A stretch of 64,000 nucleotides of DNA from an uncultured Pseudomonadota bacterium (GTDB lineage: Bacteria; Pseudomonadota; Gammaproteobacteria; Steroidobacterales; Steroidobacteraceae). Position 1 is the first letter of the stretch. Each line of letters opens with the position of its first letter. A program made the translations under genes and the position numbers. Location of the stretch: contig CADEFQ010000002.1 in assembly GCA_902826635.1 (NCBI GenBank), positions 44,217 through 108,216 of the forward strand. Reading direction: 5' to 3'. Below, one piece after another: positions 53,772 to 62,730 of this stretch. A model generated the notes under the pieces. The model was given only the letters and a program-made list of their open reading frames with translations. It did not search any database and was not told the origin of the DNA.

Positions 53772-54713
53772 TCAGGGCAGCCAGGCGAGCGAAAGCACGC
53801 CCGGGAGCGACGCCGCCGACGGCACCAGACGCGCGTTGCCGGCGAGCGCCGCGGCCAGCGTCTCGGTCGAGCCGCGCGCAGTCACGCGAAATCGCGCCGT
53901 GTCGCCCGCGGCCTCCTCGAGCGCGACACGCTTGACGCCGTTCACCTGCGAGAGCGCCTGTGACACGCCGGCGTAAGCCGCAAGGTCGCGCACGCCGGTC
54001 ACCATCACGATCACGTCGTTGTCACCTGAAACGGCGGGTACGTCGCTCGCGCGCACGAACGCGTCGGTCGCGGCCTGCACCGCATCGCCGGGCGCGCCTG
54101 ACCAACTCTCTGCGACGGTGGGCGCGGTGAGCGTCCATTGCCAGACCGAAGCTGTGCCGCCGTCGGCCCGCCCGACCAGCACGGCATCGGCACCGAGGCG
54201 CTGCGCCGCCGGTATCAGCAGGTCGCGCGTCGCGAGGGACGCGGCCCCGAGATTGAGGGTGGCCGCCGGCACGATCGACACGGGCAGGCCCCGGTCGGCC
54301 GCGGCTGCTTCCACCTCGGCGCGAATCGCATCGAAGGCGGCGGCATCCGGCGACGGATCGAACACCACGAGCGTCAGTGGTCGTTCGGACGGCCACAGCG
54401 CACGCCCCGCGGCAAGGATCGCGCTGTCGATGGCGTCGCCGTTGAGCAAGACGTCGGTGCGGCCGGCGCTGCCCGGCCGGCTCGAGCGCACGTAGCGCTG
54501 CGCATCGTTCACGAGTGCGGCGAGCGCCGGATCGGCCGACGCATCGCGCCGTCCGGTCGCGCGCACCAGCGCGGCGCGCATCGCAGCCGGCGCGACTTGC
54601 GCCGCCGCCTCGCGCACAGTCACTTCATAGACCCGCACGGCTCTTGCCGCATTTGCCGTCGGAAGGCAGGCGAGCAGTGCAAGGACCCCGGCACAACGGA
54701 AGGCGGCGTGCAT
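53772..54713 (-). CDS. DUF2066 exported protein
   Basis: A 313-residue protein with a signal peptide (about 1-22, [22 protein letters not shown]). The DUF2066 body has [32 protein letters not shown] and [41 protein letters not shown], followed by repeated alpha/beta segments. The function of the family is unknown. The gene is divergent from purM, as in Pseudomonas, with just 18 bases between start codons. TATAAT ends seven bases before its ATG. Confidence 0.88.
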   Translation of the reverse strand: MHAAFRCAGVLALLACLPTANAARAVRVYEVTVREAAAQVAPAAMRAALVRATGRRDASADPALAALVNDAQRYVRSSRPGSAGRTDVLLNGDAIDSAILAAGRALWPSERPLTLVVFDPSPDAAAFDAIRAEVEAAAADRGLPVSIVPAATLNLGAASLATRDLLIPAAQRLGADAVLVGRADGGTASVWQWTLTAPTVAESWSGAPGDAVQAATDAFVRASDVPAVSGDNDVIVMVTGVRDLAAYAGVSQALSQVNGVKRVALEEAAGDTARFRVTARGSTETLAAALAGNARLVPSAASLPGVLSLAWLP

Positions 54714-54731
54714 GTCGGCTATTATAGCGGC
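54714..54731. promoter_or_regulatory. 18-bp divergent start region DUF2066/purM
   Basis: Minus strand: TATAAT (54726-54721) ends seven bases before the DUF2066 ATG. Plus strand: TATTAT (54720-54725) ends six bases before the purM ATG. One AT-rich core thus serves both directions, and no ribosome site fits on either side. Confidence 0.5.
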
Positions 54732-55769
54732 ATGCCCTCGCCCCCCATGCCGGTCACCTATCGGGACGCCGGCGTCGACATCGACGCCGGTGACGAACTC
54801 GTCGAACGCATCAAGCCATTCGTCGCTCGCACACAGCGCCGCGAGGTCCTCGGCGGCCTCGGCGGCTTCGGCGCGCTGGTCGAAGTGCCGCTCGATCGTT
54901 ACGTGCGCCCGGTGCTCGTTTCGGGTACCGACGGAGTGGGCACCAAGCTGCGCCTCGCGATCGAAACGGGCCGGCACGACACGATCGGCATCGATCTCGT
55001 CGCGATGTGCGCGAACGACGTCGTCGTGCAGGGCGCCGAGCCCCTCTACTTCCTCGACTACTACGCAACCGGAAAGCTGCAGGTCGAGGTCGCGACGGCG
55101 GTGATCCGCGGCATCGCCGAGGGCTGCCTGCAGGCGGGCGCCGCGCTGGTCGGCGGCGAGACGGCGGAAATGCCCGGCATGTACGCGGGCGATGACTACG
55201 ACCTCGCCGGCTTCTGCGTCGGCATCGTCGAGAAGGACTCGATCATCGACGGCAAGCTCGTCGCGGAGGGCGACACCGTGATCGGCCTCGCCGCCTCCGG
55301 CGCGCATTCGAATGGCTATTCGCTGATCCGCAAGCTGGTCAAGGTCGCGGGCGCCACGGCCGACACGCAACTCGACGGGCGCCCGCTCTTCGACCGGTTG
55401 CTGGCGCCAACCCGGATTTATGTCAGGTCGCTCCTCGAACTGACGCGGCGCCTGCCGGTGCACGGCCTCGCGCACATCACCGGTGGCGGCCTCACCGACA
55501 ACATTCCGCGCACGCTGCCCGAGGGCCTCGAAGTGGCGCTGTCGCGGCGCGCCTGGCATCGCGACCCGCTGTTCGACTGGCTGCAGCGCACGGGCAATCT
55601 TCCCGACGCCGAGATGTACCGCACCTTCAACTGCGGCATCGGCATGGTCGTGATCGTGGCGTCGGGTGACGCGGAATCGGCGCTCGCGCTGCTGCGCGCA
55701 CACGGGGAAGCCGCAAGCGTGATCGGCAGCGTGCGCCGCGGCGGCTCCGGTGTCGTGATCGGGGCATGA
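54732..55769 (+). CDS. purM: Phosphoribosylformylglycinamidine cyclo-ligase
   Basis: AIR synthetase of purine synthesis, which closes the imidazole ring with ATP. The 345-residue protein shows [32 protein letters not shown] (substrate loop), [23 protein letters not shown] and [15 protein letters not shown]. The ATG at 54732 was chosen because of the upstream TATTAT box; an ATG at 54747 is an alternative. Its stop overlaps purN as ATGA. Confidence 0.97.
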   Translation: MPSPPMPVTYRDAGVDIDAGDELVERIKPFVARTQRREVLGGLGGFGALVEVPLDRYVRPVLVSGTDGVGTKLRLAIETGRHDTIGIDLVAMCANDVVVQGAEPLYFLDYYATGKLQVEVATAVIRGIAEGCLQAGAALVGGETAEMPGMYAGDDYDLAGFCVGIVEKDSIIDGKLVAEGDTVIGLAASGAHSNGYSLIRKLVKVAGATADTQLDGRPLFDRLLAPTRIYVRSLLELTRRLPVHGLAHITGGGLTDNIPRTLPEGLEVALSRRAWHRDPLFDWLQRTGNLPDAEMYRTFNCGIGMVVIVASGDAESALALLRAHGEAASVIGSVRRGGSGVVIGA

Positions 55770-56434
55770 GCCCGCGACCGCTCGCCCTTGCGATTCTGAT
55801 CTCGGGCCGGGGCAGCAACATGGCGGCGATTGCGCGCCGCTGCGCCGCGCAGGAGATCGATGCGACCGTCGCCTGCGTCGCCTCGGACCGCGCCGACGCG
55901 CCGGGGCTCGCCACGGCCCGCGCACTCGGCATCGAAACCGCAGCACTCGCGCCGGCGGCCTACGGCACACGCGACGCGTTCGAAAGCGCGCTCGGCGAGC
56001 GCCTCGACGCCGTGCGGCCCGACCTCGTGATCCTTGCCGGCTTCATGCGTATCCTCGGCGGCGGCTTCGTCGCCCGCTATCACGGTCGCATGCTGAACAT
56101 CCACCCGTCGCTGCTGCCGAAATTCAAGGGTCTGCATACGCACCGCAGGGCGCTCGAAGCGGGCGAGATCGCGCACGGCTGTTCCGTTCACTATGTCACG
56201 GAGGAACTCGACGGCGGCCCCGTGGTGCTGCAGGGGCAGATCGGTGTGCGCGCAGGCGATGACGAGCCGTCGCTTTCAGCGCGCGTTCAGGCGATCGAGC
56301 ACATCCTGTATCCGCGTGCGATCGGCTGGATTGCATCCGGGCGCCTGGCGTGGCGCAATGATCGCCCCTGGCTCGATGGGCATGCGCTGACGACGCCGGT
56401 CGTGGAGGATTTCGATGCGCTCGAGACAAGCTGA
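55766..56434 (+). CDS. purN: Phosphoribosylglycinamide formyltransferase
   Basis: GAR transformylase, using 10-formyl-tetrahydrofolate. The 222-residue protein shows [13 protein letters not shown] (phosphate loop), [44 protein letters not shown] with the catalytic Asn-His pair, and [16 protein letters not shown] with the catalytic Asp. It is coupled to purM and overlaps the DUF3108 gene by 20 bases at its 3' end. Confidence 0.96.
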   Translation: MSPRPLALAILISGRGSNMAAIARRCAAQEIDATVACVASDRADAPGLATARALGIETAALAPAAYGTRDAFESALGERLDAVRPDLVILAGFMRILGGGFVARYHGRMLNIHPSLLPKFKGLHTHRRALEAGEIAHGCSVHYVTEELDGGPVVLQGQIGVRAGDDEPSLSARVQAIEHILYPRAIGWIASGRLAWRNDRPWLDGHALTTPVVEDFDALETS

Positions 56435-57173
56435 CGCCCGGCGCTCCGTAGCGCTCACCGCGATCCTCGCGCTGTGGGCGGCCGCGCCTGGGACCCTGCC
56501 GACTGCGCACGCCGCCGGCGCAGGCTGGGCGCCGACCCCCTTTCACGCCACCTATTCGGTGCAGTGGAAAGGCATGAATGCCGGAACGTCGAAGCTCGAG
56601 TTGCGCCGCACGGGCGACGACACCTGGGTCTACGACTCGCGCAATCTCGCGCGCGGCATCTTTCGCATCGCGATTCCCGACACGGTGACCCAGACTTCGG
56701 AGTTGCGCTTCGTGGACGGGCACACGCAGCCACTGAAGTTCCGCGGCGACGACGGCGGCGAGTCCACCGATCGCGACGTCGCGCTCGATTTCGACTGGCA
56801 GCGCGGGCACGTGACGGGCACCGCCGAAAACGAACCGGTGGATCTCGCCGTCCCGGCCGACGTCCAGGATCCGATGTCGGTGCAGATCGCCCAGATGCAC
56901 GCGGCCGCGACCGGCAAGGTCCCCGTGCGCCTGCGATCGATCGACAAGAACCGGGTGAAGGACTACGACTTCACGCACGAAGGCCGGGAAAAGCTGAAGA
57001 CGGCGCTCGGTGAGCTAGACACCGAAATCTTCGAAAGCCGCCGGCCGGGCTCGAACCGGGTGATCCGCCTGTGGATGGCGCCGTCGCTCGGTTACCTGCC
57101 GGTGCGCGCCGAACGGCGCCGCGGCGACAAGCTCGAATTCGCGATGGCGATCCGCGAATTCCGGAGCGGCTAG
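56415..57173 (+). CDS. DUF3108 exported protein
   Basis: A 252-residue protein with a signal peptide (about 1-33, ending TAHA) and a beta-rich DUF3108 domain: [61 protein letters not shown] and [24 protein letters not shown]. The lipocalin-like fold suggests an envelope role, but the function is unknown. It follows purN, as in several gammaproteobacteria. The 3' end overlaps convergent dcd by four bases. Confidence 0.88.
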   Translation: MRSRQADARRSVALTAILALWAAAPGTLPTAHAAGAGWAPTPFHATYSVQWKGMNAGTSKLELRRTGDDTWVYDSRNLARGIFRIAIPDTVTQTSELRFVDGHTQPLKFRGDDGGESTDRDVALDFDWQRGHVTGTAENEPVDLAVPADVQDPMSVQIAQMHAAATGKVPVRLRSIDKNRVKDYDFTHEGREKLKTALGELDTEIFESRRPGSNRVIRLWMAPSLGYLPVRAERRRGDKLEFAMAIREFRSG

Positions 57174-57736
57174 GTCTTCGGCAGCGTGACGCCGCGCTGC
57201 CCCTGGTACTTGCCCCCACGATCCTTGTACGAGGTCTCGCACACCTCGTCCGACTCGAAGAACAGCATCTGCGCCACGCCCTCGTTCGCGTAGATCTTCG
57301 CGGGCAGCGTCGTGGTGTTCGAGAACTCGAGCGTCACGTGGCCTTCCCATTCGGGCTCGAGCGGCGTCACGTTGACGATGATGCCGCAGCGTGCGTAGGT
57401 ACTTTTCCCGAGACAAACCACCAGTGTGCTGCGCGGAATGCGGAAGTACTCGACGGTGCGCGCGAGCGCAAACGAGTTCGGCGGGATGATGCAGACGTCG
57501 GCCTGCATGTCGACGAAACTCTTTTCGTCGAACGCCTTCGGATCGACGATCGTGGAATTGATGTTGGTGAAGACCTTGAATTCGCTCGAGCAGCGCACGT
57601 CGTAGCCGTAGCTCGAGGTGCCGTAGGAGACGATCTTGCGACCGTCCACCGCGCGCACCTGCCCCGGCTCGAACGGCTCGATCATGCCGTGCCCCTGCGC
57701 CATGCGGCGGATCCACTGGTCGGATTTGATGCTCAT
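57170..57736 (-). CDS. dcd: dCTP deaminase
   Basis: Converts dCTP to dUTP, the main route to dTMP in enterics. The 188-residue protein has [22 protein letters not shown], the catalytic-Glu region [19 protein letters not shown] and the C-terminal [13 protein letters not shown]. Length equals the family norm (188-193). It lies two bases after mrp; dcd-mrp-metG is a common gammaproteobacterial neighbourhood. Confidence 0.96.
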   Translation of the reverse strand: MSIKSDQWIRRMAQGHGMIEPFEPGQVRAVDGRKIVSYGTSSYGYDVRCSSEFKVFTNINSTIVDPKAFDEKSFVDMQADVCIIPPNSFALARTVEYFRIPRSTLVVCLGKSTYARCGIIVNVTPLEPEWEGHVTLEFSNTTTLPAKIYANEGVAQMLFFESDEVCETSYKDRGGKYQGQRGVTLPKT

Positions 57737-57738
57737 CG

Positions 57739-58833
57739 TCAGGTGTCCTCGACCACGATCTGCGGAAAGGCGCTGCTCGAGTCGCGCGCACGGGTGGCCA
57801 GTGCCGCCGCCGTGCGGCGCGCCATGGCGAAATACGCGGCCGCACGGGGCGAATCGGGCGCCGCGACCACGGTCGGCCGGCCGCCGTCGGCTTCCTCCCG
57901 GATGCGCGCGTCGAGCGGCAGGCGGCCGAGCAACGCCACGCCGTACTCGCGCGCCATGTCGTCACCACCGCCTGCACCGAAAATTGCGTCCGCGTGACCG
58001 CAGTTCGAACAGACGTGCAGGCTCATGTTCTCGACGATGCCGAGCACCGGCACCGACACTTTCTCGAACATCCTGAGCCCCTTGCGGGCATCGGCGACCG
58101 CGATGTGCTGCGGCGTGGTCACGATGACGGCGCCCGCGACCGGCACTCGCTGCGCGAGCGTCAGCTGGATGTCGCCCGTTCCGGGAGGCATGTCGACCAC
58201 GAGGTAGTCGAGCTGACCCCACTCCGTGTCGCCGAGCAACTGCGTGAGCGCCTGCGTCACCATCGGGCCGCGCCACACCATCGGCTGGGCCGCGTCGACC
58301 AGGAAACCGATCGACATCGCGACGATGCCGTGGCTCTCGAGCGGCTGGATGCGCTTGCCGCCCGCGACCACCGGGCGCTGGCCGGCGATGCCGAGCATCA
58401 GCGGCTGGCTCGGACCGTAGATATCGGCGTCGAGGATGCCGACACGCGCGCCCTGCGCAGCCCACGCGAGCGCGAGATTCACCGCGACCGTGGACTTGCC
58501 GACCCCGCCCTTGCCCGAGGCCACTGCGACGACGTTGCCGACGCCCGCCATCGGCTTCAGCTGGCGCTGCACGGCGTGGCTGCGGATGTCGGCGAGCACT
58601 TCGAGATCGAGTGGCTGCGAAATGCCGGCCGATGCAAGGTGCGCCGCGAGCAGCGGTTGCAGTTCATGCGAATAACCGCCGATCGGGAATCCGAAGCGCA
58701 GGCGCACGTGCGCGCGACCGCCCTCGATCCCCGCGCGTTGAACGGCGTCGAGTTTTTCGAGGCTCATCCCCGAGGCAGGGTCGACAAAACTTGCGAGCCC
58801 TGCGGCAAGGGCAGCGTCTTCACGAGTGGCCAT
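57739..58833 (-). CDS. mrp: Iron-sulphur cluster carrier protein Mrp/ApbC
   Basis: A ParA-like ATPase that carries and delivers [4Fe-4S] clusters. The start at 58833 gives 364 residues. An N-terminal MIP18-like domain (about 10-95) precedes the ATPase domain with deviant Walker [49 protein letters not shown] and the cluster-binding pair CSNC (in [14 protein letters not shown]). It usually stands beside metG; here 5.1 kb of other genes intervene. Confidence 0.95.
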   Translation of the reverse strand: MATREDAALAAGLASFVDPASGMSLEKLDAVQRAGIEGGRAHVRLRFGFPIGGYSHELQPLLAAHLASAGISQPLDLEVLADIRSHAVQRQLKPMAGVGNVVAVASGKGGVGKSTVAVNLALAWAAQGARVGILDADIYGPSQPLMLGIAGQRPVVAGGKRIQPLESHGIVAMSIGFLVDAAQPMVWRGPMVTQALTQLLGDTEWGQLDYLVVDMPPGTGDIQLTLAQRVPVAGAVIVTTPQHIAVADARKGLRMFEKVSVPVLGIVENMSLHVCSNCGHADAIFGAGGGDDMAREYGVALLGRLPLDARIREEADGGRPTVVAAPDSPRAAAYFAMARRTAAALATRARDSSSAFPQIVVEDT

Positions 58834-58903
58834 CGAGGGTTCCCGGGTGCCGGACGGCACGTGTCGGGTGATTCTAGCGAAAATTGCCGTAACTTCCGAC
58901 CGC

Positions 58904-58919
58904 TGGCACGATGCTCGCA
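58904..58919 (+). promoter_or_regulatory. Sigma-54-type (-24/-12) promoter upstream of the HEAT-kinase gene
   Basis: TGGCACG, four bases, TCGCA: the -24 element is perfect and the -12 element differs from TTGCA at one base. GG and GC are ten bases apart as required. Transcription would start near 58931, about 80 bases before the kinase ATG. Sigma-54 control is well known for pilin genes. Confidence 0.55.
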
Positions 58920-58949
58920 TGGTCGGTATGGCATACTTCGCGGGGGCAA

Positions 58950-59009
58950 ATGAAAGGCAAGATGCGTGACGCGACAGGCGCGGCGAGCGGTCGCCCGGGG
59001 AAGAGCTGA
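58950..59009 (+). CDS. Possible 19-residue leader peptide before the HEAT-kinase
   Basis: An open frame MKGKMRDATGAASGRPGKS starts about 20 bases after the predicted sigma-54 start site, with GGGGG three bases before its ATG. Its TGA is followed immediately by the kinase ATG (TGAATG), which would couple the two. Nothing proves it is translated; short frames occur by chance in GC-rich DNA. Confidence 0.3.
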   Translation: MKGKMRDATGAASGRPGKS

Positions 59010-61478
59010 ATGAGCTTTTTCTCCAATCTGCGCGCCGACCGCCTCATCACGCAGATCGTTTCAACCAAGGATCCCCAGGATCCCGAGACGCAGAAGGCCG
59101 CGTCGCGACTGAAGAGCCTGGGCGGCTCCGCGGTCGAACCGCTGTTCGCCGCGCTCGCCGATGCCGACAAGAACGCCACCGTCGTGTTCGTCGACATCCT
59201 CACCACGGTCGCGAACGCCAAGACCTTCCCGCAGTTCGCACGGGGCCTGGTCGAAGGCGGGCCGCGCGTGATCGCGGCCATTTCGTGGGCGCTCTCGAGC
59301 AGCCGCGCCTACCCGCCGCACCTGTTGCTCGAGGCATTGGCGCTCGAGGGCATCTCGAAATCCGCGCTGCTCGACATCATCTCGGCCCAGAAGCAGCGCT
59401 TCAGCGTGCGCGAACTGTTGAACGCCGCCTACGCACAGGAACCGAACGAGAAAGCCGCGCTCTTCCGGACCATCAACGACATCGCCGACGCGAGCGCCGT
59501 TCCCGAGCTGGTCGGGCGCATGCAGGGCAAGGACCCGATCGCGCGCCTGCACCTGCTGAACATCCTCGCGCGCTTCAACACGCCCGTGGTGCAAAGCGCG
59601 CTGCAGGACCAGCTGAAGGACAACAACAAGCTGGTGCGTGCCGCCGCGCTCGCCGCGCTCCACAAGATGGACGGCCCGATCGACGTGCAGCGCGTCTGCG
59701 AGATGCTGCGCGACCCCGAAATCGACGTGCAGAACAAGGCGATCGACGTCGTCATCAAGGTGAACGACCCCGACACCATCAAGTACCTCGTTCCGGTGCT
59801 GAAGGACGAAAACGAATACGCGCGGCGCGCGGCGGTCGAAGTGCTGAACGAGGTCGGCACCGCGAAATCGATCAAGTACCTGCTCGATGCGATCAAGGAC
59901 GACGACTGGTGGGTGCGCAGCCGCGCCGCCGACGCGCTCGGCAAGATCGGCGGGCCGAAGGTCGTCGATGCCGTGTTGCAGCTCATCAAGGACGACGACG
60001 AGGATATCCGCCGCTCGGCCATCGAGATCCTGAACCAGACGAAGGACGAGCGCGCGGTGGCACACCTGATCGAGGCGACGCGCGACCAGGACTGGTGGGT
60101 CAGCGAGCGAGCCGTCGACGCACTCGCCGAAATCGGCAGCAAGCGCGCGGTGCCGCGCCTCGTCGAGATGCTGCAGTCCGGCGTGGCCCGCTCCTTGCCG
60201 GTCGCGATCCGCGCGCTCGCGAAACTCGGCGACCACAAGGTGATCGAGTCGTTGCTGCCGTTCCTCGCGCGACCCGAGAAGGATATCCGGGTCGAGGCGA
60301 TGACCACGCTCGCGAAACTCGCCGATGAAAGGCGTGCCGACGCGATCCGCAGCCAGCTGCAGGCGCAATCGGCGGTGGCCGACGTCACGATCTCGCAGGC
60401 CGCGACCCGCGCACTGCTCGAGCTCGACAGCCGTCTTGGCAGCACCGGTGGACGGAGCCTCGCGGGCACGCCGGTGCCGGCTGCGGCGCCACCCGCCGCC
60501 ACCGGAGCGCCGGCCGGCGCCGCATCGAGCCGCCCCTCGGCGCCACCGCCGCGGCCGCCCGAAGCGGCCCGCACGCTGTTGATGTCCGAGGCGGAAGTCG
60601 CGCAGGTCGTGCGCCAGGCCGAGGCCAGCACGCAGCAGAAGCTCGACATCTCGACGCTCAACTCGGGCGACGTGATCGAGGGCCGGTACAAGTACATCGA
60701 GCGCATCGGCCGCGGCGCCTTCGGCACCGTGCTGCTGATGGAAGACACGGTGGTCGACGAGCGGCTGATCCTCAAGTTCCTGAACCCGAACGTGGCGCAG
60801 GATGAGGAAATCATGAAGCGCTTCGTGCACGAGTTGCGGTACTCGCGCAAGATCACGCACCCGAACGTCATCCGCATCTACGACTTCCTCTACATCCAGG
60901 GGCTGTACGCCATCTCGATGGAGTACTTCCCTTCGCACACGCTCGGCGCGGAAATCGTCGGCGAGAAGCCGATGGAGCTGAAGCGCGCGCTCGGCTTCGC
61001 GATCGACATCTGCACCGGCATGACGGTGGCGCACCAGGTCGGTGTCGTGCACCGCGACCTGAAGCCCGCCAACCTGCTGATCAACAACGAGGGGCTCCTC
61101 AAGATCGTGGACTTCGGCGTCGCCGCCGCGCAGCGCGAGGGCGACACGCAGCTCACGAAGACCGGCTACGTGATCGGCTCCCCCAAGTACATGGCGCCCG
61201 AGCAGATCCTCGGCAAGAAAGTCGACCAGCGCGCCGACGTCTACGCGCTGGGCGTGATCCTCTACGAAATGCTGACCGGCGTGCCGCCCTACTCGCGCGG
61301 CGATCACATGTCCGTGATGTACCAGCACGTGCAGGGCAAGGCGCGCACCCCGAAGGACCAGAACCCGGCGCTGCCGGAGGGGCTCTCGGAAGCCGTGATG
61401 CAGGCCATGGCCGTCGACAAGACGAAACGCTTCCAGACGATGGACGAGTTCAAGGGCACCCTGTCGCGATTCCTGTGA
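59010..61478 (+). CDS. HEAT-repeat/Ser-Thr protein kinase fusion
   Basis: An 822-residue cytoplasmic protein. Residues about 15-460 form a run of HEAT-type helical repeats (AVEPLFAALADADKN, VVQSALQDQLKDNNKLVRAAALAAL). Two near-copies of an Asp-Trp-Trp-Val repeat core appear (DDDWWVRSRAADALGKIGG and DQDWWVSERAVDALAEIGS). A Pro/Ala-rich linker spans about 470-525. A complete Hanks-type kinase occupies about 558-822: IGRGAFGTV, Lys589, HRDLKPANLL (His681-Asp683), DFG at 701-703 and YMAPEQ. All catalytic residues are intact and there is no membrane segment. It precedes two pilT-type genes on the same strand, which suggests control of pilus retraction. Confidence 0.9.
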   Translation: MSFFSNLRADRLITQIVSTKDPQDPETQKAASRLKSLGGSAVEPLFAALADADKNATVVFVDILTTVANAKTFPQFARGLVEGGPRVIAAISWALSSSRAYPPHLLLEALALEGISKSALLDIISAQKQRFSVRELLNAAYAQEPNEKAALFRTINDIADASAVPELVGRMQGKDPIARLHLLNILARFNTPVVQSALQDQLKDNNKLVRAAALAALHKMDGPIDVQRVCEMLRDPEIDVQNKAIDVVIKVNDPDTIKYLVPVLKDENEYARRAAVEVLNEVGTAKSIKYLLDAIKDDDWWVRSRAADALGKIGGPKVVDAVLQLIKDDDEDIRRSAIEILNQTKDERAVAHLIEATRDQDWWVSERAVDALAEIGSKRAVPRLVEMLQSGVARSLPVAIRALAKLGDHKVIESLLPFLARPEKDIRVEAMTTLAKLADERRADAIRSQLQAQSAVADVTISQAATRALLELDSRLGSTGGRSLAGTPVPAAAPPAATGAPAGAASSRPSAPPPRPPEAARTLLMSEAEVAQVVRQAEASTQQKLDISTLNSGDVIEGRYKYIERIGRGAFGTVLLMEDTVVDERLILKFLNPNVAQDEEIMKRFVHELRYSRKITHPNVIRIYDFLYIQGLYAISMEYFPSHTLGAEIVGEKPMELKRALGFAIDICTGMTVAHQVGVVHRDLKPANLLINNEGLLKIVDFGVAAAQREGDTQLTKTGYVIGSPKYMAPEQILGKKVDQRADVYALGVILYEMLTGVPPYSRGDHMSVMYQHVQGKARTPKDQNPALPEGLSEAVMQAMAVDKTKRFQTMDEFKGTLSRFL

Positions 61479-61524
61479 CCCCTGTAGACTTCGTGCAGTC
61501 GGTCAAACTTTTCGGCGTTAGTTA

Positions 61525-61553
61525 TTGATCTGAAAGTCTTTCTGGGCTATTCA
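61525..61553 (+). promoter_or_regulatory. Weak candidate promoter before the first pilT
   Basis: TTGATC (61525-61530) and TATTCA (61548-61553) are 17 bases apart in the relatively AT-rich 114-base gap. Each matches the consensus only in part. The first pilT may instead be read from the kinase promoter. Confidence 0.25.
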
Positions 61554-61592
61554 GACGGCGCCGGAAGCGAACTTCGACAGCTGGGAGACCTC

Positions 61593-62720
61593 GTGGCGCG
61601 CATCGACGCCTTCCTGAAACTCGGCACGCAGCAGGGCTGTTCGGACCTGCACCTCGCTGTGGGCATGCCGCCCATGCTGCGCATGAACGGCGACCTGATG
61701 CCCATCAAGTTCCGCGAGCTGCGTGACACGGAACTCGAGGGCTATATCACCGAGATCCTGACGAAGTCCCAGAATGAGCACCTGGTGCAGGGTCACGACC
61801 TCGACTTTTCGTACGTGTCGACCGAGGGCGGACGCTTTCGCGTCAACGTGTACCGCAAGGACACCGGCATCGGCGCGGCGTTTCGCGCAATCCCGACCGA
61901 CATCCCGACGATCGACAAGCTCGCGCTGCCGCCGATCGTCAGGAAACTGTGCGATTACCACCAGGGCATGATCCTCGTGACCGGCTCGACCGGCACCGGC
62001 AAGTCGACCACGCTCGCCGCGATGATCGACCTCCTCAACACGAACCGGAAGCTCAACATCGTGAGCCTCGAGGACCCGATCGAGTTCGTGCACCGGAGCA
62101 AGCTGAGCCAGGTGATCCAGCGCGAGCTCGGCACGCATATCCCGTCCTTTGCCGAGGGAGTTCGCGCCGCGATGCGCGAAGACCCCGACGTGATCCTCGT
62201 CGGTGAGCTGCGCGACGCGGAAACGATCTCAATGGCGATGACGGCCGCCGAAACCGGGCACCTCGTGCTCGGCACGCTGCACACGACGAGTGCGACCAAG
62301 ACGATCGATCGCGTGATCGACGCGCTGCCGGTCGAGGAGCGCGAACAGACCAAGAGCTTCCTCGCGCAGAGCCTGCTCGCGGTCGTGACGCAGGTGCTCG
62401 TCAAGGGCGCCGAAAACCGGGGCCGCCGCGCGGTCTGCGAAGTCATGGTGATGACCAAGGCGATCGCAAAACTGATCCAGAGCGACCAGACCCACCAGTT
62501 GCCGAGCCAGCTGCAGACCGGTCGCGACCTCGGCATGCAGCTCCTCGATCAGGCGCTGCAGGCGGCGATCACGGCCCGCGAGATCGATCCGGACGACGCC
62601 TACAACTACGCGTCGGACAAGCGCCTGTTCCAGAAGTACGTGACCGACACGAGCATGCTGCCGAAACTCGAAGTGCCCGCGCCCGCCCCGAACGCCGGCG
62701 CTGGCGCCGGCACGGGCTGA
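61593..62720 (+). CDS. pilT: PilT-type type IV pilus retraction ATPase (first copy)
   Basis: A 375-residue hexameric secretion ATPase that powers pilus retraction at the inner membrane. Start is GTG (61593) with GGGAG five bases upstream. It has the PilT opening GCSDLHLAVGMPPMLRMNGDL, Walker A GSTGTGKST (Lys137), Asp box VSLEDPIEFVH, Walker B VILVGELRDAETI and His box HLVLGTLHTTSATKTIDRVIDALP. The AIRNLIRE-like motif reads AIAKLIQSDQ. A Pro/Ala/Gly tail ends the protein. It resembles PilT rather than PilU. A paralogue follows ten bases later. Confidence 0.93.
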   Translation: MARIDAFLKLGTQQGCSDLHLAVGMPPMLRMNGDLMPIKFRELRDTELEGYITEILTKSQNEHLVQGHDLDFSYVSTEGGRFRVNVYRKDTGIGAAFRAIPTDIPTIDKLALPPIVRKLCDYHQGMILVTGSTGTGKSTTLAAMIDLLNTNRKLNIVSLEDPIEFVHRSKLSQVIQRELGTHIPSFAEGVRAAMREDPDVILVGELRDAETISMAMTAAETGHLVLGTLHTTSATKTIDRVIDALPVEEREQTKSFLAQSLLAVVTQVLVKGAENRGRRAVCEVMVMTKAIAKLIQSDQTHQLPSQLQTGRDLGMQLLDQALQAAITAREIDPDDAYNYASDKRLFQKYVTDTSMLPKLEVPAPAPNAGAGAGTG

Positions 62721-62730
62721 CGGGACGCAC

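Noticed and set aside
59061..61328. Long open frame on the strand opposite the HEAT-kinase
   Set aside because: It mirrors the kinase codons, has His/Arg/Val-rich composition without domains, and has no ribosome site. High GC makes such shadow frames common.
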